Positions 38,856-46,649 of a DNA stretch of 64,000 nucleotides are shown one piece after another; positions within the stretch are counted from its first letter, which is position 1, and each line of letters starts with the position of its first letter. The notes beneath the pieces were generated by a model, which was not told the DNA's origin, searched no databases, and saw only the letters and a list, made by a program, of their open reading frames with translations. The stretch is from contig JACQZN010000042.1 of NCBI GenBank assembly GCA_016213845.1, positions 1 to 64,000 on the forward strand. The letters run 5' to 3'. This DNA comes from Candidatus Wallbacteria bacterium. Its GTDB lineage: Bacteria; Muiribacteriota; UBA6191; JACPRK01. The translations under genes were made by a program, and so were the position numbers.

Positions 38856-41417
38856 ATGCACGAGGAGGCCGATTCCGGCCGCCAGTTTCCGTTGCTCGAG
38901 AGCGCCTCCGAGGAGGAGCGGCTGGAGGGGTTGCGGCAACTCCTGTCGCGGGGTCCGCCGGACCTGGACGCGGTGCTGGCCCGGGTGGCTTCGCGCGACG
39001 GCTCGGCGCGGATTCGGTACGCCGCGCGCAAGGCTCTGGCCCTGCGCGAGAGGGCGCGTGCCGGCGGGGCGGCGGCGTCTGCAAAGCCCGCAGAGCCGGC
39101 CCCGGCGCGGGAACCGCCGCCCTTGGCGGAGGCGCTTCGCTCGCCGGTGCCGGCCGAGCGCCTGGCTGCGGCCCAGCAGGCGTCGAAGGCAGCGACGCCG
39201 CGCGATGTGCAGGCGGCGCGCGAGCAGTTGGCCGCAGAGCCGGACGCCGGCGTGCGCGCGCGGCTGGTGAGCGTGCTGGAGCGGTTCGGCGCGGCCACGG
39301 ACATCGAGCTCTTGATTCCGCTGCTCAGGGACGCCGACAACCGGGTGCGGGCCAACGCCGTTCTTGCCGCTGCGGCAGCGGATCTGACGCGCGCGGCGCC
39401 GCACCTGATGACCCTGCTTGCCGACGGCGATCACCGCGTGCGAGCCAACTGCACGCTGTCGCTCTCGACTCTCGGGGAGGACCAGGTGCTTCTCTGCCTG
39501 GAGCGGATGCTGGGCGAGGAGTCGGTGGCGATGAGGGACGCCGCGGCCTTCGCGCTGGCCGGCATGCCGAGCGACGCCGCTCTGCCGCTCTTGCGCCGGG
39601 CGATGACGGACAAGAGCCCGATGGTGCGGGAAAAGGCCCAGGGCGGGTTGCAGCGTCTGGCCGACGGCGGCAATGCCGAGGCGGTGCGGCTGCTGGGAGC
39701 GTTGGCCCACGGGGAGCCCGTGCCGCAGGAGGCCGCCGAAGTGGTCGGAGCGGTGGAGGACCTGCCGGTCGGCCCCGAGAAGCTGGCCGATCCGAACCCC
39801 AAGGTGCGCATCCGGGCCCTGACGGAGGCCATCGCCGACAAGCGTCGGGACCTGGCCGACGAGATCGTCGCGCGGCTGGAGGTCGAAGCCAACGAGTTCG
39901 TCCTCTCGAAGGTGCTGGTCGCGGTGGGCGAGCTGGGCGAGACGGAACACGGTTCGGCCGTGAAGCGACTTCTGGTTCACTCGGACCCTCGAGTCGTGTC
40001 GAACGCCATCGAGGCACTGACACGGCTGAAGGCCTACGATCGCGCGGCGGCCGTGCGGCCGCTTCTGTCGCTCAGGAACGGGCGTGCGCGAGCGGCGGCG
40101 ACGATCTTCATGGCACGGGCCGACCGTTCCTTCGACGCGCTCGACGCGGTGCGAAAGATGCTGACGGCGCGCGAGTGGGACCTGCGACTGGCGGGAGTCC
40201 ACGCGCTGGCGCAGCTGGACCTGCCGGACTCGACGCTCTTGTTGGAGCCGCTGCTGTCGGACTTCAGCGCCGCCGTGCGCGAAAAGGCTTTCCAGCTCCT
40301 GGAGACGCGCGCGCGGCGCGGCGACGAGATGGCGAAGGACTTGATCGAGATGTGCCGGCAAGGCTTCGTCGAGCGCAAGGAGCGAAGCTTGAAGCTGGTG
40401 CCCGCTCCGCGCGCGAAACGGCTGCTGGCCTTCTACGCCGATCTCTTTGCGCTGGCGCTGTTGACGATGCCGGCGTGGGCGGGCGCGTACTGGATGATCA
40501 GCGAGGTGGGATTGCGGGCCGGAGTGATAGCGCTGGCGTTGAGCACGGTGATGCTGGGTGTGCTCTTCTTCGTGAAGGACGGGCTGAGAGGCGGGCGAGG
40601 GATCGGAAAGGGCTCGGCCGGGCTGCGCGTGGTCGATCTGGAGCGGTATGCGGCCTGCTCGCGGGCCAAGTCGCTTCTGCGGCAGGCGATGCTGGGGGTG
40701 CCGATTCTGAACTTGATCGAGGCGGGCATGGTGCTGGCGCGGCGCGACGGCCGGCGGCTGGCGGACCTGCTGCTCAACACTCAGGTGGTCGACGAGGAGC
40801 AGCGGCCGCTCACGGTGGCCGAGCACCTGGTGCTCTGGGTCTTCACGGCCGCCGGCGTGGCGCTCATCGTCTTCGTGCAGGTGGCCCAGAGCAACGCGCA
40901 GCAGATGTTCTTGCGTTCGCAAGGTGTGCCCTCCGCTTCGCGCCCGGCGGCGCCGCGCTCTTCCGCGCTCCAGCTGCCGAATGCCGACTGGCGCATCGCG
41001 ACCAGGTTTGGGCGCCGGGCCACGCTGAAGCACAAGACGTCGTCCGGCCTGGAGGACGCCGACCTGACCGTCGATTGGCGGGAGTACCGCCCGAGGCGAA
41101 AGCAGACGGGCGAAGCGGGTCGGCGCGCCGAGGTGGAGGGGCTGACCAGCCTGATGGCGGCGACGCTGGGCGGAAAGGGCTCGCGCAACAGGGAGAGCAA
41201 TCGCCGGGTGCTCGACTTTGCGGACGGGCTGGGCGCAGCCTTCGACACGGAGCTGGCGGTGCGGCAGGCGCGAGTCCACATGCGGTGTTACGTCTGGTCG
41301 AAGGAACAGGCGGTGGTGACCGCGCGGCTGATGTCGATGGAGAGTCGGGCGCTGGACGGGCTGGAGGCCGACGTGCAGTCGGTGATCGAGAGCGCTGGCC
41401 GCCAGCCGGTGGACTGA
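38856..41417 (+). CDS. HEAT-repeat protein with RDD-type membrane domain
   Basis: An 853-residue protein. Residues about 1-510 are HEAT/PBS-lyase-like repeats (LLIPLLRDADNRVRANAVLA, VLSKVLVAVGELGETEHGSA, LLVHSDPRVVSNAIEALTRL), with an Ala/Pro-rich linker near 65-95. Residues about 520-690 form an RDD domain: RLLAFYADLFALALLTMPAW, GKGSAGLRVVDLE and RRDGRRLADLLLNTQVV, the latter carrying the conserved Arg and Asp. A further membrane segment and a soluble C-terminal domain (about 690-853) follow. The HEAT part should be cytosolic and act as a binding surface. It is 10 bases upstream of the PrsW-like gene and probably cotranscribed. Confidence 0.8.
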   Translation: MHEEADSGRQFPLLESASEEERLEGLRQLLSRGPPDLDAVLARVASRDGSARIRYAARKALALRERARAGGAAASAKPAEPAPAREPPPLAEALRSPVPAERLAAAQQASKAATPRDVQAAREQLAAEPDAGVRARLVSVLERFGAATDIELLIPLLRDADNRVRANAVLAAAAADLTRAAPHLMTLLADGDHRVRANCTLSLSTLGEDQVLLCLERMLGEESVAMRDAAAFALAGMPSDAALPLLRRAMTDKSPMVREKAQGGLQRLADGGNAEAVRLLGALAHGEPVPQEAAEVVGAVEDLPVGPEKLADPNPKVRIRALTEAIADKRRDLADEIVARLEVEANEFVLSKVLVAVGELGETEHGSAVKRLLVHSDPRVVSNAIEALTRLKAYDRAAAVRPLLSLRNGRARAAATIFMARADRSFDALDAVRKMLTAREWDLRLAGVHALAQLDLPDSTLLLEPLLSDFSAAVREKAFQLLETRARRGDEMAKDLIEMCRQGFVERKERSLKLVPAPRAKRLLAFYADLFALALLTMPAWAGAYWMISEVGLRAGVIALALSTVMLGVLFFVKDGLRGGRGIGKGSAGLRVVDLERYAACSRAKSLLRQAMLGVPILNLIEAGMVLARRDGRRLADLLLNTQVVDEEQRPLTVAEHLVLWVFTAAGVALIVFVQVAQSNAQQMFLRSQGVPSASRPAAPRSSALQLPNADWRIATRFGRRATLKHKTSSGLEDADLTVDWREYRPRRKQTGEAGRRAEVEGLTSLMAATLGGKGSRNRESNRRVLDFADGLGAAFDTELAVRQARVHMRCYVWSKEQAVVTARLMSMESRALDGLEADVQSVIESAGRQPVD

Positions 41418-41427
41418 GGAAACAAGA

Positions 41428-42378
41428 ATGACCGTCGTGACGTTCTTGCTGGCGCTGGTGCCCGGGCTTTGCTGGCTCTTCTTCCTGACGTGGAGATCCC
41501 GCAAAGACGCGCCGTTTCGCAAGACGCTCCTGAAGGTTTTCTTCCTGGGGATGGTGGTCTGCATCCCGGCCGGGTTCTTCAACGTGACGTTGATGGGGGC
41601 GTTGCTGGGAGCGGTGGGGCCGCGGGAAATCTTTCTGCTCCTGATGTTCGTCTGCGTGGTGGGGCCGGTGGAGGAAGGGCTGAAGTTTTTGATCCTCTAC
41701 TCCGAGGTCTACAGGAAGTGGCAGATCCGGCGGGCCGAGGATGGCGTGCTGCTGGCGACGGCGTCGGCGCTGGGGTTCGCGACGTTCGAGAACTTCGACT
41801 ACGCGCAGAAGCTGGGGCTGCAGGTGCTGATGACGCGAGCGTGGGCGTGCGCGCTCCTGCACGTGGGGTTCTCGGCGATCTTCGGCCACTACATGGCGCT
41901 GGCCAAGCTGCGGCGCTACAGCCCGGCCGCGTGCATCGGCGAAGGGTTGTTCCTGGCGGCGATGCTCCATGGGCTCTACGACTTCGCGGTCACGAAGGAC
42001 CCGATGTCGATGTACCCGTTCGTGGTGGGAACGCTGGTGCTCTACTGGCTGCTGCGCCACTTCGACTGGCGTCCGATTTCGGTGCGGCTCTTTCCTTCGC
42101 TGGCCGAGCCGGTGGAGGTCGGCGACGGGTTGCGGCTGTTCAAGCGGCCGCGGTTTCCTCGAGCGCGGGGCCGGGACCGGGAGCTGGCCGACCGGGTCAT
42201 CGCCGAGCTGGAAGCCGATCAGACAGAGCGGCGGCTCGCGGGGCTGGAGGAAGCCGCGACGCTGGAGGACGGCGATCTGCTCGACCGAGTGGAGGCCCTG
42301 ACCCACGATCCCGTCCCCGAGGTGCGAGCCGCCGCCGAGGAAGTGCTGGAGGGGATGCTGCGAAAGCTGCGGCGGTGA
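41428..42378 (+). CDS. PrsW-family intramembrane metalloprotease with HEAT-like tail
   Basis: A 316-residue polytopic membrane protein. PrsW signature elements are present: GPVEEGLKFLILY (the EE-x-x-K motif), FATFENFDYA, ALLHVGFSAIFGHYMALAK and MLHGLYDFAV, which together supply the conserved Glu and His residues of the active site. PrsW proteases cleave membrane anchors of anti-sigma factors in Bacillus and related substrates elsewhere. Residues about 245-316 form a soluble, charged HEAT-like extension (LTHDPVPEVRAAAEEVLEGM), unusual for the family, that mirrors repeats in both neighbouring genes. A segment of this gene (42031-42076) recurs at 44534-44579. Confidence 0.85.
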   Translation: MTVVTFLLALVPGLCWLFFLTWRSRKDAPFRKTLLKVFFLGMVVCIPAGFFNVTLMGALLGAVGPREIFLLLMFVCVVGPVEEGLKFLILYSEVYRKWQIRRAEDGVLLATASALGFATFENFDYAQKLGLQVLMTRAWACALLHVGFSAIFGHYMALAKLRRYSPAACIGEGLFLAAMLHGLYDFAVTKDPMSMYPFVVGTLVLYWLLRHFDWRPISVRLFPSLAEPVEVGDGLRLFKRPRFPRARGRDRELADRVIAELEADQTERRLAGLEEAATLEDGDLLDRVEALTHDPVPEVRAAAEEVLEGMLRKLRR

Positions 42379-42421
42379 GCGGCCGCCAGATTTCGCACCC
42401 GAGGAGTCCGCCGCCGCAAAG

Positions 42422-42495
42422 GGGAAATCTCGTGGCGTCTACCTGTACCGGGTTTTCGAGAAAACCCGGTACAGGTAGACGCCACGAGATTTCCC
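42422..42495. repeat. Perfect 36-bp inverted repeat with 2-nt loop
   Basis: Arms 42422-42457 and 42460-42495 are exactly complementary with loop GA, lying in the 139-base gap between the convergent PrsW and HEAT/zinc-ribbon genes. There is no T-run, so it is not a classical intrinsic terminator, though such a stem could block transcription or shield 3' ends from both sides. It does not share sequence with the palindrome at 30893. Confidence 0.8.
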
Positions 42496-42517
42496 GGGAT
42501 AACTTCCCTCCGCCAGG

Positions 42518-43228
42518 TCAGGGGTGATTGCGCAGTTTTTCGCCGCAGGAGGGGCAGTCGGTGGCGGCGGCGGGGATGGGTTCTCCGCAGACGACGCAGA
42601 GCGGCCGCTTGGGGGAAGCGGGACGGCGCACGCGCGGGCGGGGCGCTGCCGGCGCGGGGGAAGCAGCCGGCTGTGCGGATGGCTCCGGAGTGACTGGAGG
42701 CGATGGCTCCGATGGGGCCTTTGGTACGCTCAGAAAGGACTCCCAGGCGAGCGCGCGCCCCGAGGATTTCCGGGCGGCGGGTGGCGGCGAGGTCGCGTCT
42801 GGGGGGAGCGAAGGCGGTGCCGGCTGGGCCGCCGTGACTGCCTGGAGCCGCCGCGATCGCCTGGGAGTCTCAGCCGGGGTCTGTCCTGACGGCCGGGTCT
42901 GGTACGGCTGCTTGCGGGCCGGCGGCCGCAGTCCCGAAAGCAGCTCCACGGCCTCCTGAGCGGAGAACCGCACGTCGTCGTCCGCGTCGGCGGTGAAGGC
43001 GCCCAGCAGACCCGCGTGCTCGCGGCTCCCCAGCACACCGATCGCCTTCACGAGCGCCGCGCGCAGCCGGCCGCCTGCGGGGCGGCTCAGCCGCTCTACC
43101 AGCAGGCCGACGTCCTTGCTCCGCCCTTCGTCCATCGCTTCGGCGATGGCCAGCAGCGTCTCATCCTCGTCCGGCCCGTCCAGCGACCGAGCCAGCGTTT
43201 CGCTCGTCAACGTCATGGTCTCTGTCAT
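42518..43228 (-). CDS. HEAT-repeat protein with C-terminal zinc ribbon
   Basis: A 236-residue cytosolic protein. Residues about 10-105 form two or three HEAT-like helical repeats (LLVERLSRPAGGRLRAALVK, LLGAFTADADDDVRFSAQEA). Residues about 115-205 are a Pro/Ala/Ser-rich linker. Residues 210-235 are a double-Cys zinc ribbon (LCVVCGEPIPAAATDCPSCG). The start at 43228 follows a plausible upstream region that is duplicated at 44576-44672. It converges on PrsW. A scaffold or adaptor role in the same HEAT-rich membrane system as the two upstream genes is plausible but inferred. Confidence 0.7.
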   Translation of the reverse strand: MTETMTLTSETLARSLDGPDEDETLLAIAEAMDEGRSKDVGLLVERLSRPAGGRLRAALVKAIGVLGSREHAGLLGAFTADADDDVRFSAQEAVELLSGLRPPARKQPYQTRPSGQTPAETPRRSRRLQAVTAAQPAPPSLPPDATSPPPAARKSSGRALAWESFLSVPKAPSEPSPPVTPEPSAQPAASPAPAAPRPRVRRPASPKRPLCVVCGEPIPAAATDCPSCGEKLRNHP

Positions 43229-43296
43229 CTTGCCCCCGAGCCGGCGGGGATTCAAACATTTCCCCGGCCGCCGCATGGCCCTCTTGACATCGGTAC

Positions 43297-43371
43297 AGTC
43301 CTCTAGCTCAACGGTGGAGCAACGCGCTCTGAACGCGGAGAATTCTGGTTCGAATCCAGAGGGGACTGCCA
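43297..43371 (+). tRNA. tRNA-Gln (anticodon CTG)
   Basis: A 75-base tRNA with encoded CCA. The acceptor stem AGTCCTC/GGGGACT pairs fully (one G-T), the D-arm GCTC/GAGC and T-arm TCTGG/CCAGA are perfect, and the anticodon loop CTCTGAA gives CTG at positions 34-36. The anticodon stem has four Watson-Crick pairs and an A-G pair at 27-43. It is the first of a closely spaced tRNA group. Confidence 0.85.
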
Positions 43372-43382
43372 AGACCATTCGC

Positions 43383-43457
43383 AGCCTTGTCGTCCAATCG
43401 GCAGGACGCCCGACTGTTGGTCGGGAGATACAGGTTCAATCCCTGTCGCGGCTGCCA
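43383..43457 (+). tRNA. tRNA-Asn (anticodon GTT)
   Basis: A 75-base tRNA with encoded GCCA end. The anticodon stem CCCGA/TCGGG encloses CTGTTGG, giving GTT. D-stem GTCC/GGAC and T-stem ACAGG/CCTGT with loop TTCAATC are intact, and G73 fits Asn identity. The acceptor stem AGCCTTG/CGCGGCT has one T-C mismatch at pair 5-68, and position 37 is G instead of the more usual A. It lies 11 bases after tRNA-Gln. Confidence 0.75.
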
Positions 43458-43466
43458 CTCTCTCGC

Positions 43467-43555
43467 GGAAGTGTCGTCAAATGGCAGGGCCCTCGCCTGG
43501 AAAACGAGCGCCGGCGGAAGCCGGCATCCAGGTTCGAGTCCTGGCGCCTCCGCCA
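43467..43555 (+). tRNA. tRNA-Ser (anticodon GGA)
   Basis: An 89-base type II tRNA with a long variable arm (GCCGGC GGAA GCCGGC), as expected for serine. The anticodon loop CTGGAAA gives GGA; the stem has one C-A mismatch next to the loop. The T-arm CCAGG/CCTGG is perfect and CCA is encoded. The acceptor stem GGAAGTG/CGCCTCC has an A-C mismatch at pair 4-69 and the D-stem is short. It begins 9 bases after tRNA-Asn. Confidence 0.7.
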
Positions 43556-43568
43556 GAAATCATCCCGT

Positions 43569-43628
43569 GGGTCTGTAGCCCAGACGGAAGAGCGGTCGGT
43601 TTCTACCCGATCTTGCGGGAGTTCGAAT
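43569..43628 (+). pseudogene. Truncated tRNA-Arg (anticodon TCT)
   Basis: The 5' three-quarters of a tRNA are present: acceptor strand GGGTCTG, a D-arm with one mismatch (GCCC/GAGC), anticodon stem GTCGG/CCGAT with loop TTTCTAC giving TCT, T-stem strand GGGAG and T-loop TTCGAAT. The sequence then departs from tRNA. The second T-stem strand (expected CTCCC) and the 3' acceptor strand are missing, so it should not yield a functional tRNA. The break marks the left edge of the rearranged region to 44.68 kb. Confidence 0.65.
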
Positions 43629-43677
43629 GAAGGCCCAGGCATTGACGGACGCAAGCCTGGCCGGTAACTTCGACTCA

Positions 43678-44487
43678 ATGGGATTTCAAGGCCTTCGCGT
43701 GAGGAGTTGGATCGCTGGCGCGCTTCTGGGGGCCGCTCTTCTCGGCGTGCCCCCGCGGCCAGCTCTCTGCGGCGAGCCTGCTCCCACGGTCGAGCACACC
43801 GTGGAGGACGTTCGAGGAAACGTGCTGATCATGAGAACGGGCCAATCATTCGCCCTGGCCCGCTCGATCCCGGTGACGGGCGGCCGGGCGGAGAAGGCGC
43901 GCGCTGCGCTGATGAAGCTCGTTCACGGCCAGCAGGTTCGAGTGACTGTTCTCGCCTCGAAACGAGAACCCCGCGAAGCCGAGATCGAGCTCCTGGACGG
44001 CCGCAACGTGACTTCAGAGGCGGGCAAGCTTTACGCGGTGTTCGAAACGACGCAGACGTCAGACCGAGCGCGCACCCCGCGCGCCGGAAGCGATGCGCCG
44101 ACTCGGGCAACGCCGTCTCCCTCCCCGAGCCCCGGAACGGGAAGTCCTGCCATCGTCATCGGAACTCCCGGACAGCCCATAGACATTCGCCAGTACGTGC
44201 GCCCCGGAAAGACGACAATCTTCGACTTCAGCAGCGCCTTCTGCCCACCGTGCCGTCAGCTGATCCCCAGGCTCTCCAAGTTCGCGGCGAGCCGCGGCGA
44301 CGTCGCCGCCTACATCATCGACGTGAACCGACCCGGCGTCAGCGGAATCGACTTCCAGTCGCCGGTCTGCCTGCAGTACCGCCCGAAGTCGCTCCCCCAC
44401 GTCGTCATCTACGGACCCGACGGAACCCTCCTCAGTCAGGGCAGCCCATCGCCTTTGCGCAGGATGCTCCAGGATAGCGGCTTCTGA
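43678..44487 (+). CDS. Exported thioredoxin-like protein with CPPC motif
   Basis: A 269-residue protein. Residues 1-32 form a signal peptide (SWIAGALLGAALLGVPPRPA, cleavage near ALCG). Residues about 35-125 are an unrecognised beta-rich domain. A Ser/Pro/Thr-rich linker spans about 130-158. Residues about 160-269 form a thioredoxin-like domain with TTIFDFSSAFCPPCRQLIPR, whose C189-P-P-C192 is the redox pair, and SLPHVVIYGPDGTLL carrying the cis-Pro. It probably acts in periplasmic thiol-disulfide exchange. ATG 43678 is preferred; an earlier ATG at 43625-43627 would start inside the truncated tRNA. Confidence 0.75.
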   Translation: MGFQGLRVRSWIAGALLGAALLGVPPRPALCGEPAPTVEHTVEDVRGNVLIMRTGQSFALARSIPVTGGRAEKARAALMKLVHGQQVRVTVLASKREPREAEIELLDGRNVTSEAGKLYAVFETTQTSDRARTPRAGSDAPTRATPSPSPSPGTGSPAIVIGTPGQPIDIRQYVRPGKTTIFDFSSAFCPPCRQLIPRLSKFAASRGDVAAYIIDVNRPGVSGIDFQSPVCLQYRPKSLPHVVIYGPDGTLLSQGSPSPLRRMLQDSGF

Positions 44488-44533
44488 CCGCCAATTCACG
44501 CCGCGGCCTTGCGTAGCTTGATGTTCGGCTTGC

Positions 44534-44672
44534 ACGCTGGTGCTCTGCTGGGCGCTCCGCCATTTCGACTGGCGTCCGAGCCAGAGCTTCGCTCGTCAAC
44601 GCCATGGGCTCTGTCATCCTGCCCCCGAGCCGGCGGGGATTCAAACCTTTCCCCGGCTGCCGCATAGCCTTC
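44534..44672. repeat. Mosaic duplicated fragment of PrsW and HEAT/zinc-ribbon sequences
   Basis: Bases 44534-44579 match 42031-42076 inside the PrsW gene with five or six differences. Bases 44576-44672 match 43187-43283, the 5' end and upstream region of the HEAT/zinc-ribbon gene, at about nine of ten positions. The two pieces join at a shared CCGA. Order and orientation are those of the original, minus 1.1 kb. It encodes no intact gene and supplies the upstream region of the gene at 44708. Confidence 0.75.
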
Positions 44673-44707
44673 CTCGAACCGGATTGGTTAAATTGCGGGA
44701 GATGCCC

Positions 44708-45637
44708 ATGCGAATGAGCCATCGGATTTCCGTCTTCCTGGCCGCCACCCTTTTCCTGGGCGTCTGGCAGGCCGCCGCACAACCCTCGGGCGGCCGAACC
44801 TCGGACGACCTCGTCTCCCAGGTCGCCGTCGACATCGGCAGAAAGAGCGTCGCAGCCCCGGCGCCTTCGACTGGCACCGGGGAGACGCCGCCTCCGAAGT
44901 TCGACCCGGTGACCGGCCTCGCCGGCAGGGGCGCCGCAGCAGGTTCGGCGGGCGACGGTCGCGCGGCCCCGGTGACCCGGGTCCAGGGCAGCGACGCGAA
45001 GCCGCCGGAGGGCGAAACACCTCCCCCGGCTGGCGGGGGGCAGGGCGGGATCTCCTGGGATACGGCCTCCACCGTCAAACCCAAGCCAGCCCGCCCCGAT
45101 CTGCCGCCGTGGTGGACGATGGTCCCCGAGGCGCCGAGCTCCGAGAAGCCGCAGAGCCCCTCGCGTTCGAAGGCCGACAAACCCGACCAGGATCGTCCGG
45201 CCCGCGACGACAGCGGCGGTTCACTGGGACAGAAGATTGTCGACGTGGCGCAGAAGTACGTCGGCCGCCGCTTCAACTACGCGCCCGGGACTTCGGGCGG
45301 CCGGCTCGGGTGCGCCAACGTGGTGAGTGCCATCCTGAAGGAGGCCGGCGTGATGAAGAGCATCATGCTCGGCGTGCTGGCCGTCATCTCGGATCTGAGA
45401 AACCGCGACTGGAAGCAGGTGCGGCCGCCGCCCTACAAGGACGGCGACGTCATCACCTGGGCGACCTATGACCGCAGCGGCGACGGCCGCGTCGATCCGG
45501 ATACGCACATCGGCATCATCTCCGTGCAGGGCGGGAAGGTTTACGCCATCAACAACTCCTCGTCGCGCCGGATTCCCGTGAAGGTCGAGCTCAACGCCAT
45601 GAACTACCCGGTCACGCGCGTCTTGAGGGCAGGATGA
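44708..45637 (+). CDS. Exported NlpC/CHAP-like cysteine peptidase domain protein
   Basis: A 309-residue protein. A signal peptide is clear (RISVFLAATLFLGVWQAAAQ). Residues about 30-170 are a Pro/Gly/Lys-rich, probably disordered region. Residues about 180-309 resemble a papain-like peptidoglycan amidase: KIVDVAQKYVGRRFNYAPG, the nucleophile region GGRLGCANVVSAIL, and DTHIGIISVQGGKVYAINNS with the candidate catalytic His. Such enzymes cut peptide cross-bridges or other amides in the envelope. ATG 44708 has a GGGAG site six bases upstream. Its stop overlaps the beta-propeller gene by four bases (ATGA). Confidence 0.7.
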   Translation: MRMSHRISVFLAATLFLGVWQAAAQPSGGRTSDDLVSQVAVDIGRKSVAAPAPSTGTGETPPPKFDPVTGLAGRGAAAGSAGDGRAAPVTRVQGSDAKPPEGETPPPAGGGQGGISWDTASTVKPKPARPDLPPWWTMVPEAPSSEKPQSPSRSKADKPDQDRPARDDSGGSLGQKIVDVAQKYVGRRFNYAPGTSGGRLGCANVVSAILKEAGVMKSIMLGVLAVISDLRNRDWKQVRPPPYKDGDVITWATYDRSGDGRVDPDTHIGIISVQGGKVYAINNSSSRRIPVKVELNAMNYPVTRVLRAG

Positions 45638-46575
45638 GAGTCTCGGGCTGCTGGGCGGTCAGGGCGCTGATCGCGTGCATGCTCGCGTCGCGTGCGATGG
45701 GAGCGGGGACAGCCGTCCTGGACCTGGGCTGGGGCCCGGGGCCCGGCCAGGCGGGCTACTACAACAACCGCTCTCCCGGGTTCGAGGAGATGGCGGCGAT
45801 GGGGCCGCAGGACTTCTTGCCGCTTCCGGATGGCGGGGTGATCCTGGCCGACACCTGGAACGATCGTCTCCTGGTGTTCGACGCGGCTGCGAAACCGGTC
45901 CGTGCGGTGACCGATTCGTTGCTGAAGCGCCCTTGGCTGCTGGGGCGCTCGACGGCAGGCGAGCTGTTCGTTGCGCTCGGGCGGGGGCAGCACGTCGTAC
46001 GGCTCGACGCGAGCTACCGGGTGAAGTCGGCGTTCGGCGGGCTGGGAGAGGGTCCGGGGCGATTCGGGCAGTTGGCCGGCCTGGAGATGGATTCGCAGGG
46101 CCATCTCGTGCTTTGCGATCTGGGTCGCAACTCCCTGGAGCTGATGGATGCCGAGGGGCGTCAGCTGGCGCGCCTGAGCTGGCCGGGCACGGGGTTCGCC
46201 TTGGCGCCGGGCGATCTCTTCATGGATCTGGAGTACGAAGCGGCCAAGGGCTACACGGTCCGACTGCGCCGGGCCAGCGGTGAGGCCCGGTACCTCTTCG
46301 CCATGCCGGGAGCGGGTCTGGAGGGCGGCACGCTGCTGGGGCTCGACGCCCAGCAACGGGTTTACGTCCGCTTCACGCGCGCCTCGGAGCCCGGCTGGCT
46401 CTTCCTGGCGCGGCTCGACTCGACGGGCCGCAAGGTCGAGGACCTGGGAAAGCTCCGCCACCTGCCGGCTGATCGCCAGCTGCGCGTGTTGCCCGATGGC
46501 CGTCTGATGTGGCTCGAGTACGACGCCACCGCCGCGCCTTCCGGTCGCATGCGGCTGCTCAGCGGCCAGCCCTAG
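45634..46575 (+). CDS. Exported six-bladed beta-propeller (NHL-like) protein
   Basis: A 313-residue protein with an N-terminal signal sequence (WAVRALIACMLASRAMGAG). It is followed by repeated propeller blades of the NHL type: DFLPLPDGGVILADTWNDRL, ELFVALGRGQHVVRLDASYR, GLEMDSQGHLVLCDLGRN, GLDAQQRVYVRFTRA and QLRVLPDGRLMWLEY. Such propellers bind ligands or proteins in the periplasm. It overlaps the NlpC-like gene by ATGA and is probably cotranslated with it, suggesting a joint envelope function. No catalytic residues are recognisable. Confidence 0.7.
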   Translation: MRVSGCWAVRALIACMLASRAMGAGTAVLDLGWGPGPGQAGYYNNRSPGFEEMAAMGPQDFLPLPDGGVILADTWNDRLLVFDAAAKPVRAVTDSLLKRPWLLGRSTAGELFVALGRGQHVVRLDASYRVKSAFGGLGEGPGRFGQLAGLEMDSQGHLVLCDLGRNSLELMDAEGRQLARLSWPGTGFALAPGDLFMDLEYEAAKGYTVRLRRASGEARYLFAMPGAGLEGGTLLGLDAQQRVYVRFTRASEPGWLFLARLDSTGRKVEDLGKLRHLPADRQLRVLPDGRLMWLEYDATAAPSGRMRLLSGQP

Positions 46576-46610
46576 GCTGCCGCGCATCGCCCGCGCCGCC
46601 CTCACGCGAA

Positions 46611-46639
46611 TTGACGGAATGAAGGGCGGGTGCTAAACT
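46611..46639 (+). promoter_or_regulatory. Sigma70-like promoter of the Cys-rich protein gene
   Basis: TTGACG (46611-46616), a 17-base spacer and TAAACT (46634-46639) form a near-consensus promoter. The start codon at 46650 lies only 10 bases after the -10 hexamer, so transcription should begin within a few bases of the ATG and the message is probably leaderless. No Shine-Dalgarno sequence is present. Confidence 0.7.
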
Positions 46640-46649
46640 GCCGGCTCCC

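Noticed and set aside
38454-41582. Long open frame on the minus strand opposite the HEAT/RDD gene
   Set aside because: It is low in hydrophobic pattern and rich in Arg/His/Pro, as expected for the antisense of a GC-rich gene; the plus-strand frame has HEAT and RDD motifs and a proper membrane pattern.
43627-43680. Upstream start for the thioredoxin-like gene inside the truncated tRNA
   Set aside because: The signal peptide begins properly at ATG 43678; the longer version adds non-conserved residues encoded by tRNA remnant sequence.
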